From an uncultured Dehalococcoidia bacterium (lineage in GTDB: Bacteria; Chloroflexota; Dehalococcoidia; Lucifugimonadales; UBA3495), in contig CATOSK010000010.1 of assembly GCA_951812535.1 (NCBI GenBank), positions 1 through 64,000 on the forward strand: a stretch of DNA of 64,000 nucleotides. The letters run 5' to 3'. The position numbers and the translations under genes were made by a program. How positions within the stretch are numbered: the stretch's first letter is position 1; every line of letters starts with the position of its first letter. Positions 24,453 to 33,044 of this stretch are shown here, one piece after another. The notes beneath the pieces were generated by a model, which was not told where the DNA came from, did not search any database, and saw only the letters and a list, made by a program, of their open reading frames with translations.

Positions 24453-24812
24453 ATTCTTGCTCAGGACGGCGTGAATCCAGGACAAAAACGTGGATGGTTC
24501 CAGCCTGCGGTTCAGGCACGCGTCCGCTCCCCACGCCATTACCTGCTCGTCCGACGGGCAGTGGCCGTTTCCGATGACGACGATGGGCGCAGAGGTCAGG
24601 CAGCGGGCGGCCCGCACCATCCGCTGGGTCTGGTCCTGGCACCTGCCGTGGGAGAGGATAACTATGCTGGGGGCTTGTTCGAGGATCTGCTTGAGGCCGC
24701 CGAGGGACTCGACGGTTTCGGAGACGTGGAACCCGGCATTGCGGAAGGCCCGGACCACGGGGTGACGCCCCTTGTAATTGCCGATGACCAGGGCTTTGGC
24801 TTCAGTACCCAT
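24450..24812 (-). CDS. Degenerate receiver-like domain protein
   Basis: 120 residues with the alternating pattern of a CheY-like receiver: an opening strand ALVIGNYKG, the strand SIVILSHGRC where the phosphorylatable Asp would be expected, APIVVIGNGH at strand 4, and GADACLNRRLE where receivers usually have GADxYLxKP. The acidic pocket and the phospho-accepting Asp are missing and the late Lys is replaced by Arg, so normal phosphotransfer is unlikely. GGAGGGATT upstream of the ATG at 24812 is a strong ribosome-binding site and favours this start over the longer frame. It has no kinase or output domain next to it. Confidence 0.6.
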   Translation of the reverse strand: MGTEAKALVIGNYKGRHPVVRAFRNAGFHVSETVESLGGLKQILEQAPSIVILSHGRCQDQTQRMVRAARCLTSAPIVVIGNGHCPSDEQVMAWGADACLNRRLEPSTFLSWIHAVLSKN

Positions 24813-25080
24813 AATCCCTCCTCGACGTTGGCTGGGCTGGTGACTTCCTTTCCGTTTGTGCTCCGTTTGCGCTAATGAAACATAATAAGTACTATCAGTC
24901 AACATTGTGTAAGACTTCACAAGCGGGAGGCAATCGAAGCCCGTCAAGGGGAAAGCCGTCAAGGGGAACGCGGTTAAGGGGAACGAAGGGTCGCAAAAGA
25001 GTCCGGCCCGGGGGCGGGCCCCGGGCCGGATGTATTGTCTTGTTGTCGCGTTTCCGAGTTGGGAAGGCGGGTCTGGCGGC

Positions 25081-25287
25081 TCAGGCCACCAGCTCTTCCT
25101 CCTCCCGGTCCTCGTGCTCCCGCTCCCAGCGCTCCACCATCTTGCGCAACGCCGGGCGGTAGTCGAAGGTGTAACACTTCACCCCCGCGCAGGGGACGGA
25201 GTAGAACATCGGGGCGCTCTCGGGGTCGAAACCGCCAAGTTCCCGGATGAACGCGCGATCCTTGACCTTCAAGTCCGAAGCTGCCAT
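25081..25287 (-). CDS. Small hypothetical protein (68 aa)
   Basis: A 68-residue charged protein. AAAAGGAGGTGAGTC directly before the ATG is a near-perfect Shine-Dalgarno at good spacing and is the main reason to call it. Visible features: two cysteines (PCAGVKCYTF), a short FDYRPALRK segment and a C-terminal helix very rich in Glu and Arg (MVERWEREHEDREEEELV). I do not recognise the family. It has AT-rich DNA upstream and lies alone between the receiver-like gene and the DUF255 gene. Confidence 0.6.
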   Translation of the reverse strand: MAASDLKVKDRAFIRELGGFDPESAPMFYSVPCAGVKCYTFDYRPALRKMVERWEREHEDREEEELVA

Positions 25288-25705
25288 GACTCACCTCCTT
25301 TTACGTTTCGCTCTACCTGCCGCCGGGCACCCTCTTGTTGCGGCGCCGCCCTTGAGTGCCCGGCGGCTAAGTCAGTATTGCTTAATCAAATATACGGTAT
25401 TGCCTGACAGAATGTCAAGAGTTTACGGCAAAATTCGTTTATCCGATAAAGATAGCAGTATATTATTAGGAGCGAATGCAACGATAAACGGCTCTATATG
25501 GCGTCATCTGTGACGGTAATCACAAACAACGCCAGGGCACAGGGTGGTGGCAACAGGACCTTGGAAGCGGGTGGGTTGGGGTTAAGTAACTATCTCAAAA
25601 GTCCCTTCCCCCTTGATGGGGGAACGTTAGGATGGGGGTGTTAGGCTGGTGCAGTGTCGCCGCGCTAGGCAACGGCGAAATCCAAGGCCGGTCTTGAGAG
25701 AGTTA
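25288..25705. other. Intergenic, AT-rich island
   Basis: About 420 bp. From 25380 to 25500 the base composition drops sharply in GC compared with the surroundings, with TTAATCAAATATACGGTATT and GTATATTATTAGG. This probably contains the promoter of the 68-residue gene. No further gene is recognised. Confidence 0.5.
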
Positions 25706-27466
25706 CTAAGTCGCCCAGGGACGGGAACGCTCCACCTGCCGGAGGGCGCGGGGAGTCGTGACCGGGGCCAGGCACCGCTCACCCATGCAGGCGTAGAGGG
25801 CGGCTCCGTCGTGGAGGGGGAACCCCAGGGCGCGAATCTGCTCGGCATCCCTGCGGGAGTCCAGGGGCTGCACCACCCGGTGGGGAGCAGCGGTCCTCAG
25901 GGCGGCCCGGTGCAGACGGCGGTAATCGGTGCTGGAGGAGTCACCGACCAGCAGCATCTTCACCGGCCCGTGGGTCACGATGTCCTGGGCCCGCCCCCAG
26001 GATGCGCCCGCCGGCAGGAACAGCGCCTCTTCGTCCTCCTCCATCCGGCGCGAGGCCCGGTCCCCCAGGTAGCTCCTGCCCGGCACCACGCTGCGGAAAA
26101 CTTCAAGGGTTGCCGAAGCCTGCTGCTGATAACCTCCGTCTCCGGTGAGGTGGGACAGGAGCACCAGCGCCTCGGCCCATCCCCCATTGTCCTGGACAGG
26201 CTGTTCCCGGGGCAGCAGCGATGCCTCGAAGGACTCGGGGGCCGGCCCATCGTAGCAACCGCCTCCGGAAGCGCCGAACACCCTCTGCACCGCGTCCGCC
26301 ACCTCCACAGCCTTTCCGAGATGCTCGGGCTCTCCCGTGGACTGGTACAAGGTCAGCCAGGCTTTCAGGAACCAGACCTGGTCGGTTAGGAAGGGCGTCC
26401 CGCCGCCCCCTTCTCCTGCCCGTCGGCTCAGTCCGCCCGATGGGTCCCAGCACTCCCTCCACAGCCGCTCCAGGATGGCGGCCCCCGAGCGGCGGCACCC
26501 GGCGTTGCCCAGGACGTTCGATGCCTGGACCAGCGCGTCGGCGGCCAGCGCGTTCCATCCGGCGTAGAAGGTGCGGTCGATGGGCGGTGGTGCGGATGCG
26601 TCCCGGTCCTTCCACGGCATCTGGTAGTAGGGCTCGTCCGCGTCCTGGCTGGCGTAGAACAAGCCGGAGTCCCCGTCCTGTAGGGTCGTCAAAAGGTAAT
26701 CGGCGATCCCTGCCGCCGCATCCCGGTAGACCGTCCGCCGGGTTAGCAGGTAGCCCTCCAGGTAGGCGGTCAGCAGGCTGGCGTTGGTCACCAGCATCTT
26801 CTCGTAGTGGGGCACCTTCCAGTCCCGGCTCACCGAGTAGCGGAAGAACCCCTGGTCTTTCTGGTCGTAGATGCCGTGCCACATTCCCTGCAGCGTCCGC
26901 TCGACCATATCCAGCAGGTGCCGGTCGCCGGATAGGCCGTAGCGGGCGGCCAGGAATCTCAGCGCCTCCCAGGGTGGCTGCTTCGGCTCCACCCCGAAAC
27001 CGCCGAACCGGTCGTCGTAGAGTTCCCCCAGCCTTTCCAGGACAGAATCGACCGAGGCGTCCTCTCGGGAATGGTCCCTTTCGCTAGATGTCGCCGGAGG
27101 AATGGCCTCTCCAATCGATACCCGCTCCAGCAGGGCCGCCATCTCATCCGGCGGCGTATAGGGTCGCCCCGTGATGAACTCCCCTTCGCCGGTTATGAAA
27201 GCAACGGAAGGGAAACCCCCCTGGTTGTAGCGCAGGGAGATGTCGGGCCGCTGGTCCACGTCCACCCGCACCGGGATGAACCGGGAGTTGATGAGCTCGA
27301 TAACCCGGGGGTCGGAGTAGGAGGTCTGGTCCATGACATGGCACCAGTGGCACCAGGTGGCTCCCAGGGTCAGCAGAACCGGCTTGTCCTGGGACCGTGC
27401 GTCCCCGAAGGCGTCTTCGTTCCAGTCCCGCCACGGGATGAGGTTGGAGTGCTCGGTTTCAGTCAT
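25706..27466 (-). CDS. DUF255 thioredoxin-like protein (YyaL/SSP411 type)
   Basis: 586 residues. The N-terminus, NLIPWRDWNEDAFGDARSQDKPVLLTLGATWCHWCHVM, is the conserved DUF255 domain with a CHWC (39-42) thioredoxin-like motif, followed by VRVDVDQRPD and GGFPSVAFI. The rest is an (alpha/alpha)6-barrel-like region seen in the spermatogenesis-associated protein 20 / YyaL family (EKMLVTNASLLTAYLEGY, FYASQDAD, YAGWNALAADAL). Family members run about 650-700 residues; this one is shorter at the start and in the middle. The biochemical role of the family is uncertain. It is followed by a GNAT gene upstream on the same strand (42 bp apart), so the two may be co-transcribed. Confidence 0.88.
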   Translation of the reverse strand: MTETEHSNLIPWRDWNEDAFGDARSQDKPVLLTLGATWCHWCHVMDQTSYSDPRVIELINSRFIPVRVDVDQRPDISLRYNQGGFPSVAFITGEGEFITGRPYTPPDEMAALLERVSIGEAIPPATSSERDHSREDASVDSVLERLGELYDDRFGGFGVEPKQPPWEALRFLAARYGLSGDRHLLDMVERTLQGMWHGIYDQKDQGFFRYSVSRDWKVPHYEKMLVTNASLLTAYLEGYLLTRRTVYRDAAAGIADYLLTTLQDGDSGLFYASQDADEPYYQMPWKDRDASAPPPIDRTFYAGWNALAADALVQASNVLGNAGCRRSGAAILERLWRECWDPSGGLSRRAGEGGGGTPFLTDQVWFLKAWLTLYQSTGEPEHLGKAVEVADAVQRVFGASGGGCYDGPAPESFEASLLPREQPVQDNGGWAEALVLLSHLTGDGGYQQQASATLEVFRSVVPGRSYLGDRASRRMEEDEEALFLPAGASWGRAQDIVTHGPVKMLLVGDSSSTDYRRLHRAALRTAAPHRVVQPLDSRRDAEQIRALGFPLHDGAALYACMGERCLAPVTTPRALRQVERSRPWAT

Positions 27467-27508
27467 AGCGGCAGACTCCCGTGGGTGGCGTAAAGCGTGC
27501 GGGAAGGC

Positions 27509-28123
27509 TCAGTTGCCGTAGCGGGCCATCATTCCTTCCAGGTGGCTCTTGACCCGGGGCCACTCGGACTCGATGATCCCGTAGACCACCGTGTCCCGGT
27601 AGGTGCCGTCCCGGCGGATCCGCTGGTTGCGGATGATCCCCTCGTGGATGGCGCCGATGCGCTCCACCGCCCGCCGGGAGCGGGTGTTGGTGACGTCTAC
27701 GGTGAGCCCGACCCGGATCGCTCCCAGGTCCTCGAAGGCGTGTTTCAGGAGGAGGTATTTGCACTCCGTGTTGACGCCGGTGCGCTGGTAGTCCAGGCCA
27801 TACCAGGTGGCGATGTCCAGGGTGCGGTTCGCCCGGTTGATGCTGGAGTACCCGGTGGAACCGGCGAACTTGCCGTCGGCCAGGCAGGTCACCGCAAAGG
27901 GCAGCCGCACTCCGGCGGCGGCATCCGACAGCCGCCCCTCGATCCAGTGGGCCGCGTCTTCCACGGTTCTCGGAGCGGGAACGGCGAAGAACTGCCAGAT
28001 GGACTCATCCTGCGCCACGGCCAGCATGGCCTCGGCGTCGTCCATGGTCAGCGGTTCCAGGCGCACCCTCCTGCCTTCCAGGGTCAGGGGTTGGGGATCG
28101 ATTGTCGCCGGTGTTGTCACCAT
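27509..28123 (-). CDS. GNAT-family N-acetyltransferase (RimJ/RimL-like)
   Basis: 204 residues. The pattern is that of the Acetyltransf_3 group: LEGRRVRLEPLTMDDAEAML at the N-terminus, FAVTCLADGKFAGSTGYSSI, the late TECKYLLLKHAFEDLGAIRV and the DVTNTRSRRAVERIGA segment typical of RimJ/RimL-like enzymes that acetylate protein N-termini or small molecules using acetyl-CoA. The canonical Q/R-x-x-G-x-G/A loop is altered here (YQRTGVNTE). GAGAGGTGC precedes the ATG. The substrate is unknown. Confidence 0.88.
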   Translation of the reverse strand: MVTTPATIDPQPLTLEGRRVRLEPLTMDDAEAMLAVAQDESIWQFFAVPAPRTVEDAAHWIEGRLSDAAAGVRLPFAVTCLADGKFAGSTGYSSINRANRTLDIATWYGLDYQRTGVNTECKYLLLKHAFEDLGAIRVGLTVDVTNTRSRRAVERIGAIHEGIIRNQRIRRDGTYRDTVVYGIIESEWPRVKSHLEGMMARYGN

Positions 28124-28736
28124 GCACCTCTCGGGAATTTGGTTCGGAAAACTGGTGTCGTGGAAAGTCGGTGTCCGCCATTATACGCCACCGGATTTTT
28201 GCTGACACTTGGCCGTTGACTCCCCTGTCGGCTGGCGTGTAGCGTTAATCCGTGTAGCGTCAATCTTGGAAGGATGGACTCCTTCTGCCCCTGCTGTACC
28301 ATACGCCCTTGCCCGGAGCCCCTCATGGAATTTTCTGCAACCCGCCCCGCCCTGTCCCGCCCTCGTCGCCGGGAGCTTGATTCCTCCGCCGAGCGTTGGG
28401 AAGAGTGTCCCGAAATGTCTCAAAATGTCCCACTGATGTCCCACTAATGTCCCACCGCGTCTCAATCTTTGTCCCGGTATGCCCCTGAAACGGCGCTGAT
28501 GCCCCAGCGATCCGGGGGTTTTGAGCACAAAAAACCGAAAATGTCCCACAAGGCAAAATTTTCCCGTTTTCCCAGCCCCTTCTCCGGATGACGCCCCGCT
28601 ACCACCCATCCCGACGTCGGCCGCACCTGCCGCCCGCTGCCATATCCTCGGCGGGGGGAAGTTGGCTGATTGCAAAACTCGGGGCCCCGCCGCCGCCGTC
28701 CTTGGCTTGGTTAAATTGCCGTACAGGGAACCGCTC
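28124..28736. other. Long intergenic region with phased repeats
   Basis: About 610 bp between the divergent GNAT and carbonic anhydrase genes. It holds an imperfect 15-bp repeat (GTGTAGCGTTAATCC / GTGTAGCGTCAATCT near 28240) and the TGTCCC array described separately. Open frames on the minus strand here have no recognisable domain. Confidence 0.5.
28406..28475. repeat. Helically phased TGTCCC repeats
   Basis: TGTC(C/T)C starts at 28406, 28416, 28426, 28437 and 28448, a degenerate CGTCTC follows near 28458, and TGTCCC returns at 28470; another copy is at 28542. Three consecutive units are TGTCCCACTGA, TGTCCCACTAA and TGTCCCACCGC. Spacing of 10-12 bp puts every copy on one face of the helix. 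Confidence 0.65.
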
Positions 28737-29495
28737 ATGTTGAAGTCGCTGCTTTTTGGAATAATCGCCGTGGTTCTGCTGACCACAGCTTGCGGTGTTG
28801 GCGAATCGCTGAAGTCTCCGCAGTGGGATTACGCCGCCGATGGGCCGGACGGCTGGGCCGAGTTGTCCGACGATTTCGTCCTTTGTGGCACGGGCCGCCG
28901 GCAGTCCCCGGTAGACATTGCCGGGTATGTCCGTCACCACGGACTGCCATCGTTGGAGTTTGCCTATGGCGGCAGCTCGGCTGCAATACGCAACGACGGT
29001 GACCGGAAGGGTTATGTCCTCGAGTTTGAGCCAGGCAATATCTTGCGGGCCGGCCAGGGAGACTTCCGTCTGGAAACGGCCCACTGGCATTCTCCCTCCG
29101 AGCATCTGGTCGACGGCGTGGCATATCCGGTGGAGTTGCACCTGGTCCATCGGGACGATGACGGCAATCGGGCGGTGGTCGCGGTGCTGTATGAAATGGG
29201 CCCGACCGACCCCTTGCTGGGCAAAGTCCTGGAGGATCCACCCGCAGTCAACGAAACGGACGGGAGGATTGGGGTCGGCGTCTCCCGTCATCTGCCTGCG
29301 GGCCCGTATTTCCGCTATGACGGCTCGCTGACGACGCCTCCGTGTACCGAACCGGTTGAGTGGTACGTAATGCGCTCTCCCATGGCGGTCTCCCAGCCCC
29401 AGGTGGACAAGCTGCTGGAGTCCCTGGGTGGCCGCAACGCCCGCCCCGTTCAGCCGATAGGAGGCCGTACCATTACGATGAGCACGGCGAGGTAA
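28737..29495 (+). CDS. Alpha-type carbonic anhydrase, lipoprotein
   Basis: 252 residues. The N-terminus is a lipoprotein signal (hydrophobic run then LLTTAC, lipid-modified Cys19), so the enzyme is tethered outside the cytoplasmic membrane. The catalytic domain has the alpha-CA order: RRQSPVDI, zinc ligands His116 and His118 in TAHWHSPSEH and His135 in ELHLVHRD, with Glu133, and the closing YDGSLTTPPCTEPVEWYVM block. These enzymes interconvert CO2 and bicarbonate. The in-frame extension to 28521 lacks support; the ATG at 28737 directly precedes the signal peptide. The SulP transporter five kilobases away could use the same anion, but linkage is loose. Confidence 0.93.
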   Translation: MLKSLLFGIIAVVLLTTACGVGESLKSPQWDYAADGPDGWAELSDDFVLCGTGRRQSPVDIAGYVRHHGLPSLEFAYGGSSAAIRNDGDRKGYVLEFEPGNILRAGQGDFRLETAHWHSPSEHLVDGVAYPVELHLVHRDDDGNRAVVAVLYEMGPTDPLLGKVLEDPPAVNETDGRIGVGVSRHLPAGPYFRYDGSLTTPPCTEPVEWYVMRSPMAVSQPQVDKLLESLGGRNARPVQPIGGRTITMSTAR

Positions 29496-29589
29496 GGGCA
29501 AAGCCGTCCACGATTCACTGGCTTAACGGCCCTTGTGCTGGCTCAACGGCCCTTGTGAAGGTACAGGGCCTGTGCTATTCTACGAACGT

Positions 29590-29666
29590 CGGGGCGTGGC
29601 GCAGCCCGGTAGCGCACCTGCATGGGGTGCAGGGGGCCGCCAGTTCAAATCTGGCCGCCCCGACCA
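29590..29666 (+). tRNA. tRNA-Pro(GGG)
   Basis: 77 nt with encoded CCA. Acceptor CGGGGCG pairs with CGCCCCG, discriminator A, then CCA (29664-29666). D-arm GCGC...GCGC, anticodon stem CCTGC/GCAGG with loop ATGGGGT (anticodon GGG), five-base variable loop, and T-arm GCCAG/CTGGC with loop TTCAAAT. Confidence 0.95.
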
Positions 29667-29755
29667 GAACCAACGACAGTCCCTTAACGAAAAGCCACCC
29701 GAGTGGGTGGCCTGTCTCTTGTCCGTTTATCCTGGGCCCCTGTTAAGGAGGCGTC

Positions 29756-31423
29756 ATGGTAGTTCTCTCGGTAATGAACCCGGTCGCCCAGCAGCGCGGG
29801 GTGATCAGCGCCCGGTCCATCAACCCTCGTCCCTCCAGCCTGGACGGGCTCAAGGTCGGCCTCCTCTGGAGCGGCACGGCCATGGGCGACGTGGCTCTCG
29901 GCCGGATCGAAGAACTGCTCCACCAGCGGGCGGATACCGTGAAAACGAAGCTCTACCGGGGCGGCCTCCCCGCGCCCGAAGAGATACTGGAACAGGTCGC
30001 CGCCGAGTCCGACGTCGTCATCGGTGCCACCGCCGATTGAGGCTCCTGCACTTCGTGGATGGTCCACGAAATGGTGGAGATCGAGAAGCAGGGCACTCCC
30101 ACTGTGCTCATCGTCTCCGGGCGGTTCGAGCACGACGCCCGTGCCAGCGCCCGTGCCTTCGCCATGCCCGGCATTCGCTACGTCGTCGTCCCCTGGATCT
30201 ACCGCAACCTGGACCTGGACCGCACCCTGCAGCAGACCGAGGCGGCCTTTGACCCCCTAGTGGGAGAGCTTACGGGTGACCTTCAGTCCCTCGTCCAAAA
30301 CATCCAGCTGTCCCCCACCCGGGTGGAGCGGTTCGAGGGGACCGGCTATCTGGAAGCCCTGCAGTCCATGAACCGGGAGTTCCTCGACCGCGACTGGGGC
30401 GACGGCTTTCCCCTCATGCCCGCCACGGCGTCAGAGGTTGACCGGATGCTCCAGGGCGCCAGCCTTCCTGCCGACCACGTCGTGTGCGACCTTCCCCCCG
30501 GCTACGGGCTGGCCACGGTGGGGAAAATCGCCATCAACTCGGTCATGGCCGGGGCCGAGCCGGAGCAAATGCCGGTGATCATCGGCGGCCTGAAGGCCCT
30601 TTCCCAGATGGACCCCGAGTGGGTCAAGAGCCTGCTGACCTCCACCAGTTCCCACGCCTCCATGCTGTTGGTCAACGGCCCCATCGCCAAGGAGCTGCAA
30701 GTCAACAGCCAGGCCGCCTGCATGGGGCCCGGCAGGCAGAACCGGGCCAACCTGGCCATCGGCCGCGCCTACACCCTCTGCTTGAAGAACATCGGCCACT
30801 GGTACCCCGGACAGTTGGACATGGACGTGCTGGGCACCGTCCGCAAGTTCACCGTCTGCATCGCCGAGAACGAGGATGCCAGCCCCTGGGAACCCTACCA
30901 CGTCGAGCAGGGGTTCTCCGCCGGGGACAGCGTCGTGACCGTCTTCTCCACCTCCGGCGAGATTGACGTGGCCGACCAGGGCAACAACACCGCCGAGGGC
31001 CTGCTCAAGACCATTGGCTACAACTGCATCTTCAGCCAATGGGACCTGGTGCGGCAGGGCCGGGACGAGAAGGGCAGCGCCTGGAACACCATCGTCCTGG
31101 TCACGCCGGACATCGCCCGCCATGTCAAGGAAGCCGGCTTCACCAAGCAGGACGCACGGGAGTACCTCCACGGCCTCGCCCAATACAGCCTGGGCCGCAT
31201 GGTGCACTACTACCCCCTGGAGGGGAAGCCGCTGCCCGAGGAATGGCAATGGCTGCAGGACCTGTCCGAGCAGGAACTCCACGACACCTGGGTGCCGGTG
31301 CGGGAGAAGGCCGACGATTACGTCCTGCTCTGCGTTGGAGCGGACCGGGCCAAGCCCATCGTCATTCCCAGCCGGCCGGCCTGTCCCCAGTCCGTATGCG
31401 TCGACCCCTACCGCGCCGGATAG
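29756..31423 (+). CDS. UGSC-family selenoprotein (TGA = Sec95)
   Basis: Read through the in-frame TGA at 30038-30040, one frame of 556 codons runs from the ATG at 29756 (AAGGAGG upstream) to the TAG at 31421. The TGA is followed at once by Gly-Ser-Cys, giving VVIGATADUGSCTSWMVHEM. This is the diagnostic motif of UGSC-containing selenoproteins, a family first described from marine metagenomes. Sequence both before (PSSLDGLKVGLLWSGTAMGD) and after the codon is coding-like, and a bSECIS-type hairpin follows it. The 3' part includes WGDGFPLMPAT, INSVMAGAEP and NIGHWYPGQLDMD. Function is unknown; a redox role through Sec-x-x-Cys is inferred. A conventional call would split it at the TGA and start at 30059. 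Confidence 0.85.
30041..30076 (+). promoter_or_regulatory. Bacterial SECIS-type hairpin
   Basis: TTCGTGGA (30052-30059) and TCCACGAA (30063-30070) are perfect eight-base arms with apical loop TGG; outer bases CAC/GTG can extend it past a small bulge. The loop starts 20 nt after the TGA, within the distance used by bSECIS elements, and contains the G residues expected for SelB binding. Confidence 0.72.
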
Positions 31424-31441
31424 TGCAGTGGGCGTATCTGC

Positions 31442-31780
31442 CTAGCCGCCGGAGATGGCGCAGCCGGGAGTCAGGCGCTCGGGGAACTGGCGGCACCTTT
31501 CCGGCCGGTCCTCGTAGATGCGGCACGCGAAGGTGTCCCGGTCCAGCATCGGGCAGCATTCTCCCGGATAGTCGGAAAAGCGGAGCCCTGCCCGTCCCTG
31601 CGACAGAGGCAGGAAGTCCACCTCAGTCCCAAGAGCGGCGGCTTGGCTGCGAAAGGCCTCGGCTTCCTCAGCCGCCAGCTCAAGGATCAGCGGCCCGCGG
31701 CAGCACATGGCCCGGCACTGGTTCATGCAGATTTCGCTGGCCTCCCGGAGAGTCAGGCCCGGCTTCAGGTAAACCGCCAT
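31442..31780 (-). CDS. YkgJ-family cysteine cluster protein
   Basis: 112 residues with the CxBxCC-type cluster: CMNQCRAMCC near the N-terminus, then GECCPMLDRDTFACRIYEDRPERCRQFP, the pattern of the YkgJ (UPF0153) family thought to bind Zn or Fe. It converges on the selenoprotein gene (18 bp between stops) and starts 16 bp before the stop of the alcohol dehydrogenase gene, with which it is probably co-transcribed. The role of the family is not established. Confidence 0.85.
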   Translation of the reverse strand: MAVYLKPGLTLREASEICMNQCRAMCCRGPLILELAAEEAEAFRSQAAALGTEVDFLPLSQGRAGLRFSDYPGECCPMLDRDTFACRIYEDRPERCRQFPERLTPGCAISGG

Positions 31781-31795
31781 CTAGGGACAGCTTCC

Positions 31796-32893
31796 CTAGT
31801 CGTAGACCAGTATGCTGCGGGCGACCTCACCGCGGGCGAGGGCATCGTAGGCGGTGTTGATCTCGTCCAGCGGGTAGGTGCGGCTGACCAGGGCGTCGAC
31901 CTCCAGCTTGCCGTTCATGTACAGGTCAACCATCCTGGGCAGGTCCACCCACGGGCGCGCCGAGCCGTACCAGGACCCCATGATGACCTTCTCGGTGCGG
32001 GGCAGCGACAGGGAGGAGATGGTCAGCTCGTCATCCTCGGCGGCCATCCCGACGACGGTGGTCGTTCCGCCCAGGCAGGTGGAATTGTATGCCTGGAGGA
32101 TTGTGTTGTGATTGCCGATGGCCTCAAAGGCGTAGTCCACGCCGCCGTCGGTCATGTCGATGATGCGGCCGACGGTGTCGCCGTGGCTGGCGTCGATAAT
32201 GTCGGTGGCCCCGAACTCCCGGGCGTAGGCCAGCTTGTTTTCCAGCACGTCCACGGCGATGATCCGCCCCGCTCCGGCCAGGGCCGCGCCTTGGATGACG
32301 TTGAGGCCAACCCCGCCGCAGCCGATGACCACCACGCTGCTTCCCGGCTCCACCTTGGCGGTGTTCACCACCGATCCGACCCCCGTCATAACCGAGCATC
32401 CGATCAGGCAGGCCTTGTCCAGGGGCATGTCATCCCGGACCGGCACGGCTCCGGACTGGGGCACCACCACGTATTCGCCAAATGAGGCAGTGCGGGCGAA
32501 ATGGTACAGGTCCTGGGTGCCCTTGTGTAGCCGGGAGGTGCCGTCGAACATGACCCACCGGTCGGTGGCGGCCCCGTTGCACAGGACGGGCCGTCCCACG
32601 GAGCAATAGCGGCACCACCCGCAGTTGGGGCGGAAGTTGAGGATGACGTGGTCGCCGGGCTTGCTCATGCTCACCCCGGGGCCAACCTTCTCCACCACCC
32701 CGGCGGCCTCGTGTCCGAGGACGATGGGGAGCGGCGGCTTCCACTCGCCCTTCATGACGTGGTAGTCGGAGTGGCAGACGCCCGCCGACGCCAGGCGCAC
32801 CAGCACCTCGCCTTCCTTGGGATCGTCCAGTTCCACGTCTTCAACCACCAGCGGAGTGTTGGCCTCGTAGAGCACCGCCGCTTTAATCTGCAT
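31796..32893 (-). CDS. Zinc-dependent medium-chain alcohol dehydrogenase
   Basis: 365 residues of the MDR family class III-like group. Catalytic zinc ligands: Cys40 (GVCHSDYH) and His61-Glu62 (LGHEAAG), with Cys175 in LIGCSVMTG. Structural zinc ligands: Cys91, Cys94, Cys97 and Cys105 (CGWCRYC...C). The NAD(P) loop is VIGCGGVGLNV. It oxidises an alcohol or hydroxyacyl adduct; the exact substrate is open. GAGGTG eight bases before the ATG at 32893 selects this start; longer frames extend into upstream DNA without homology. The YkgJ gene follows closely. Confidence 0.93.
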   Translation of the reverse strand: MQIKAAVLYEANTPLVVEDVELDDPKEGEVLVRLASAGVCHSDYHVMKGEWKPPLPIVLGHEAAGVVEKVGPGVSMSKPGDHVILNFRPNCGWCRYCSVGRPVLCNGAATDRWVMFDGTSRLHKGTQDLYHFARTASFGEYVVVPQSGAVPVRDDMPLDKACLIGCSVMTGVGSVVNTAKVEPGSSVVVIGCGGVGLNVIQGAALAGAGRIIAVDVLENKLAYAREFGATDIIDASHGDTVGRIIDMTDGGVDYAFEAIGNHNTILQAYNSTCLGGTTTVVGMAAEDDELTISSLSLPRTEKVIMGSWYGSARPWVDLPRMVDLYMNGKLEVDALVSRTYPLDEINTAYDALARGEVARSILVYD

Positions 32894-33044
32894 TCCAGTC
32901 ACCTCAGCATGGTTTGGGAGGCTCACCTGGTAAGGGAGTCCTCCGTGGGTATTCACCGAGATTATATCCGCCAACGCTCTGGGGGCCAACTTGCCTCGCT
33001 CGGAGGCGCTGTGTATATTCGGCGAAATTGCCGGGAGGGCAGGT

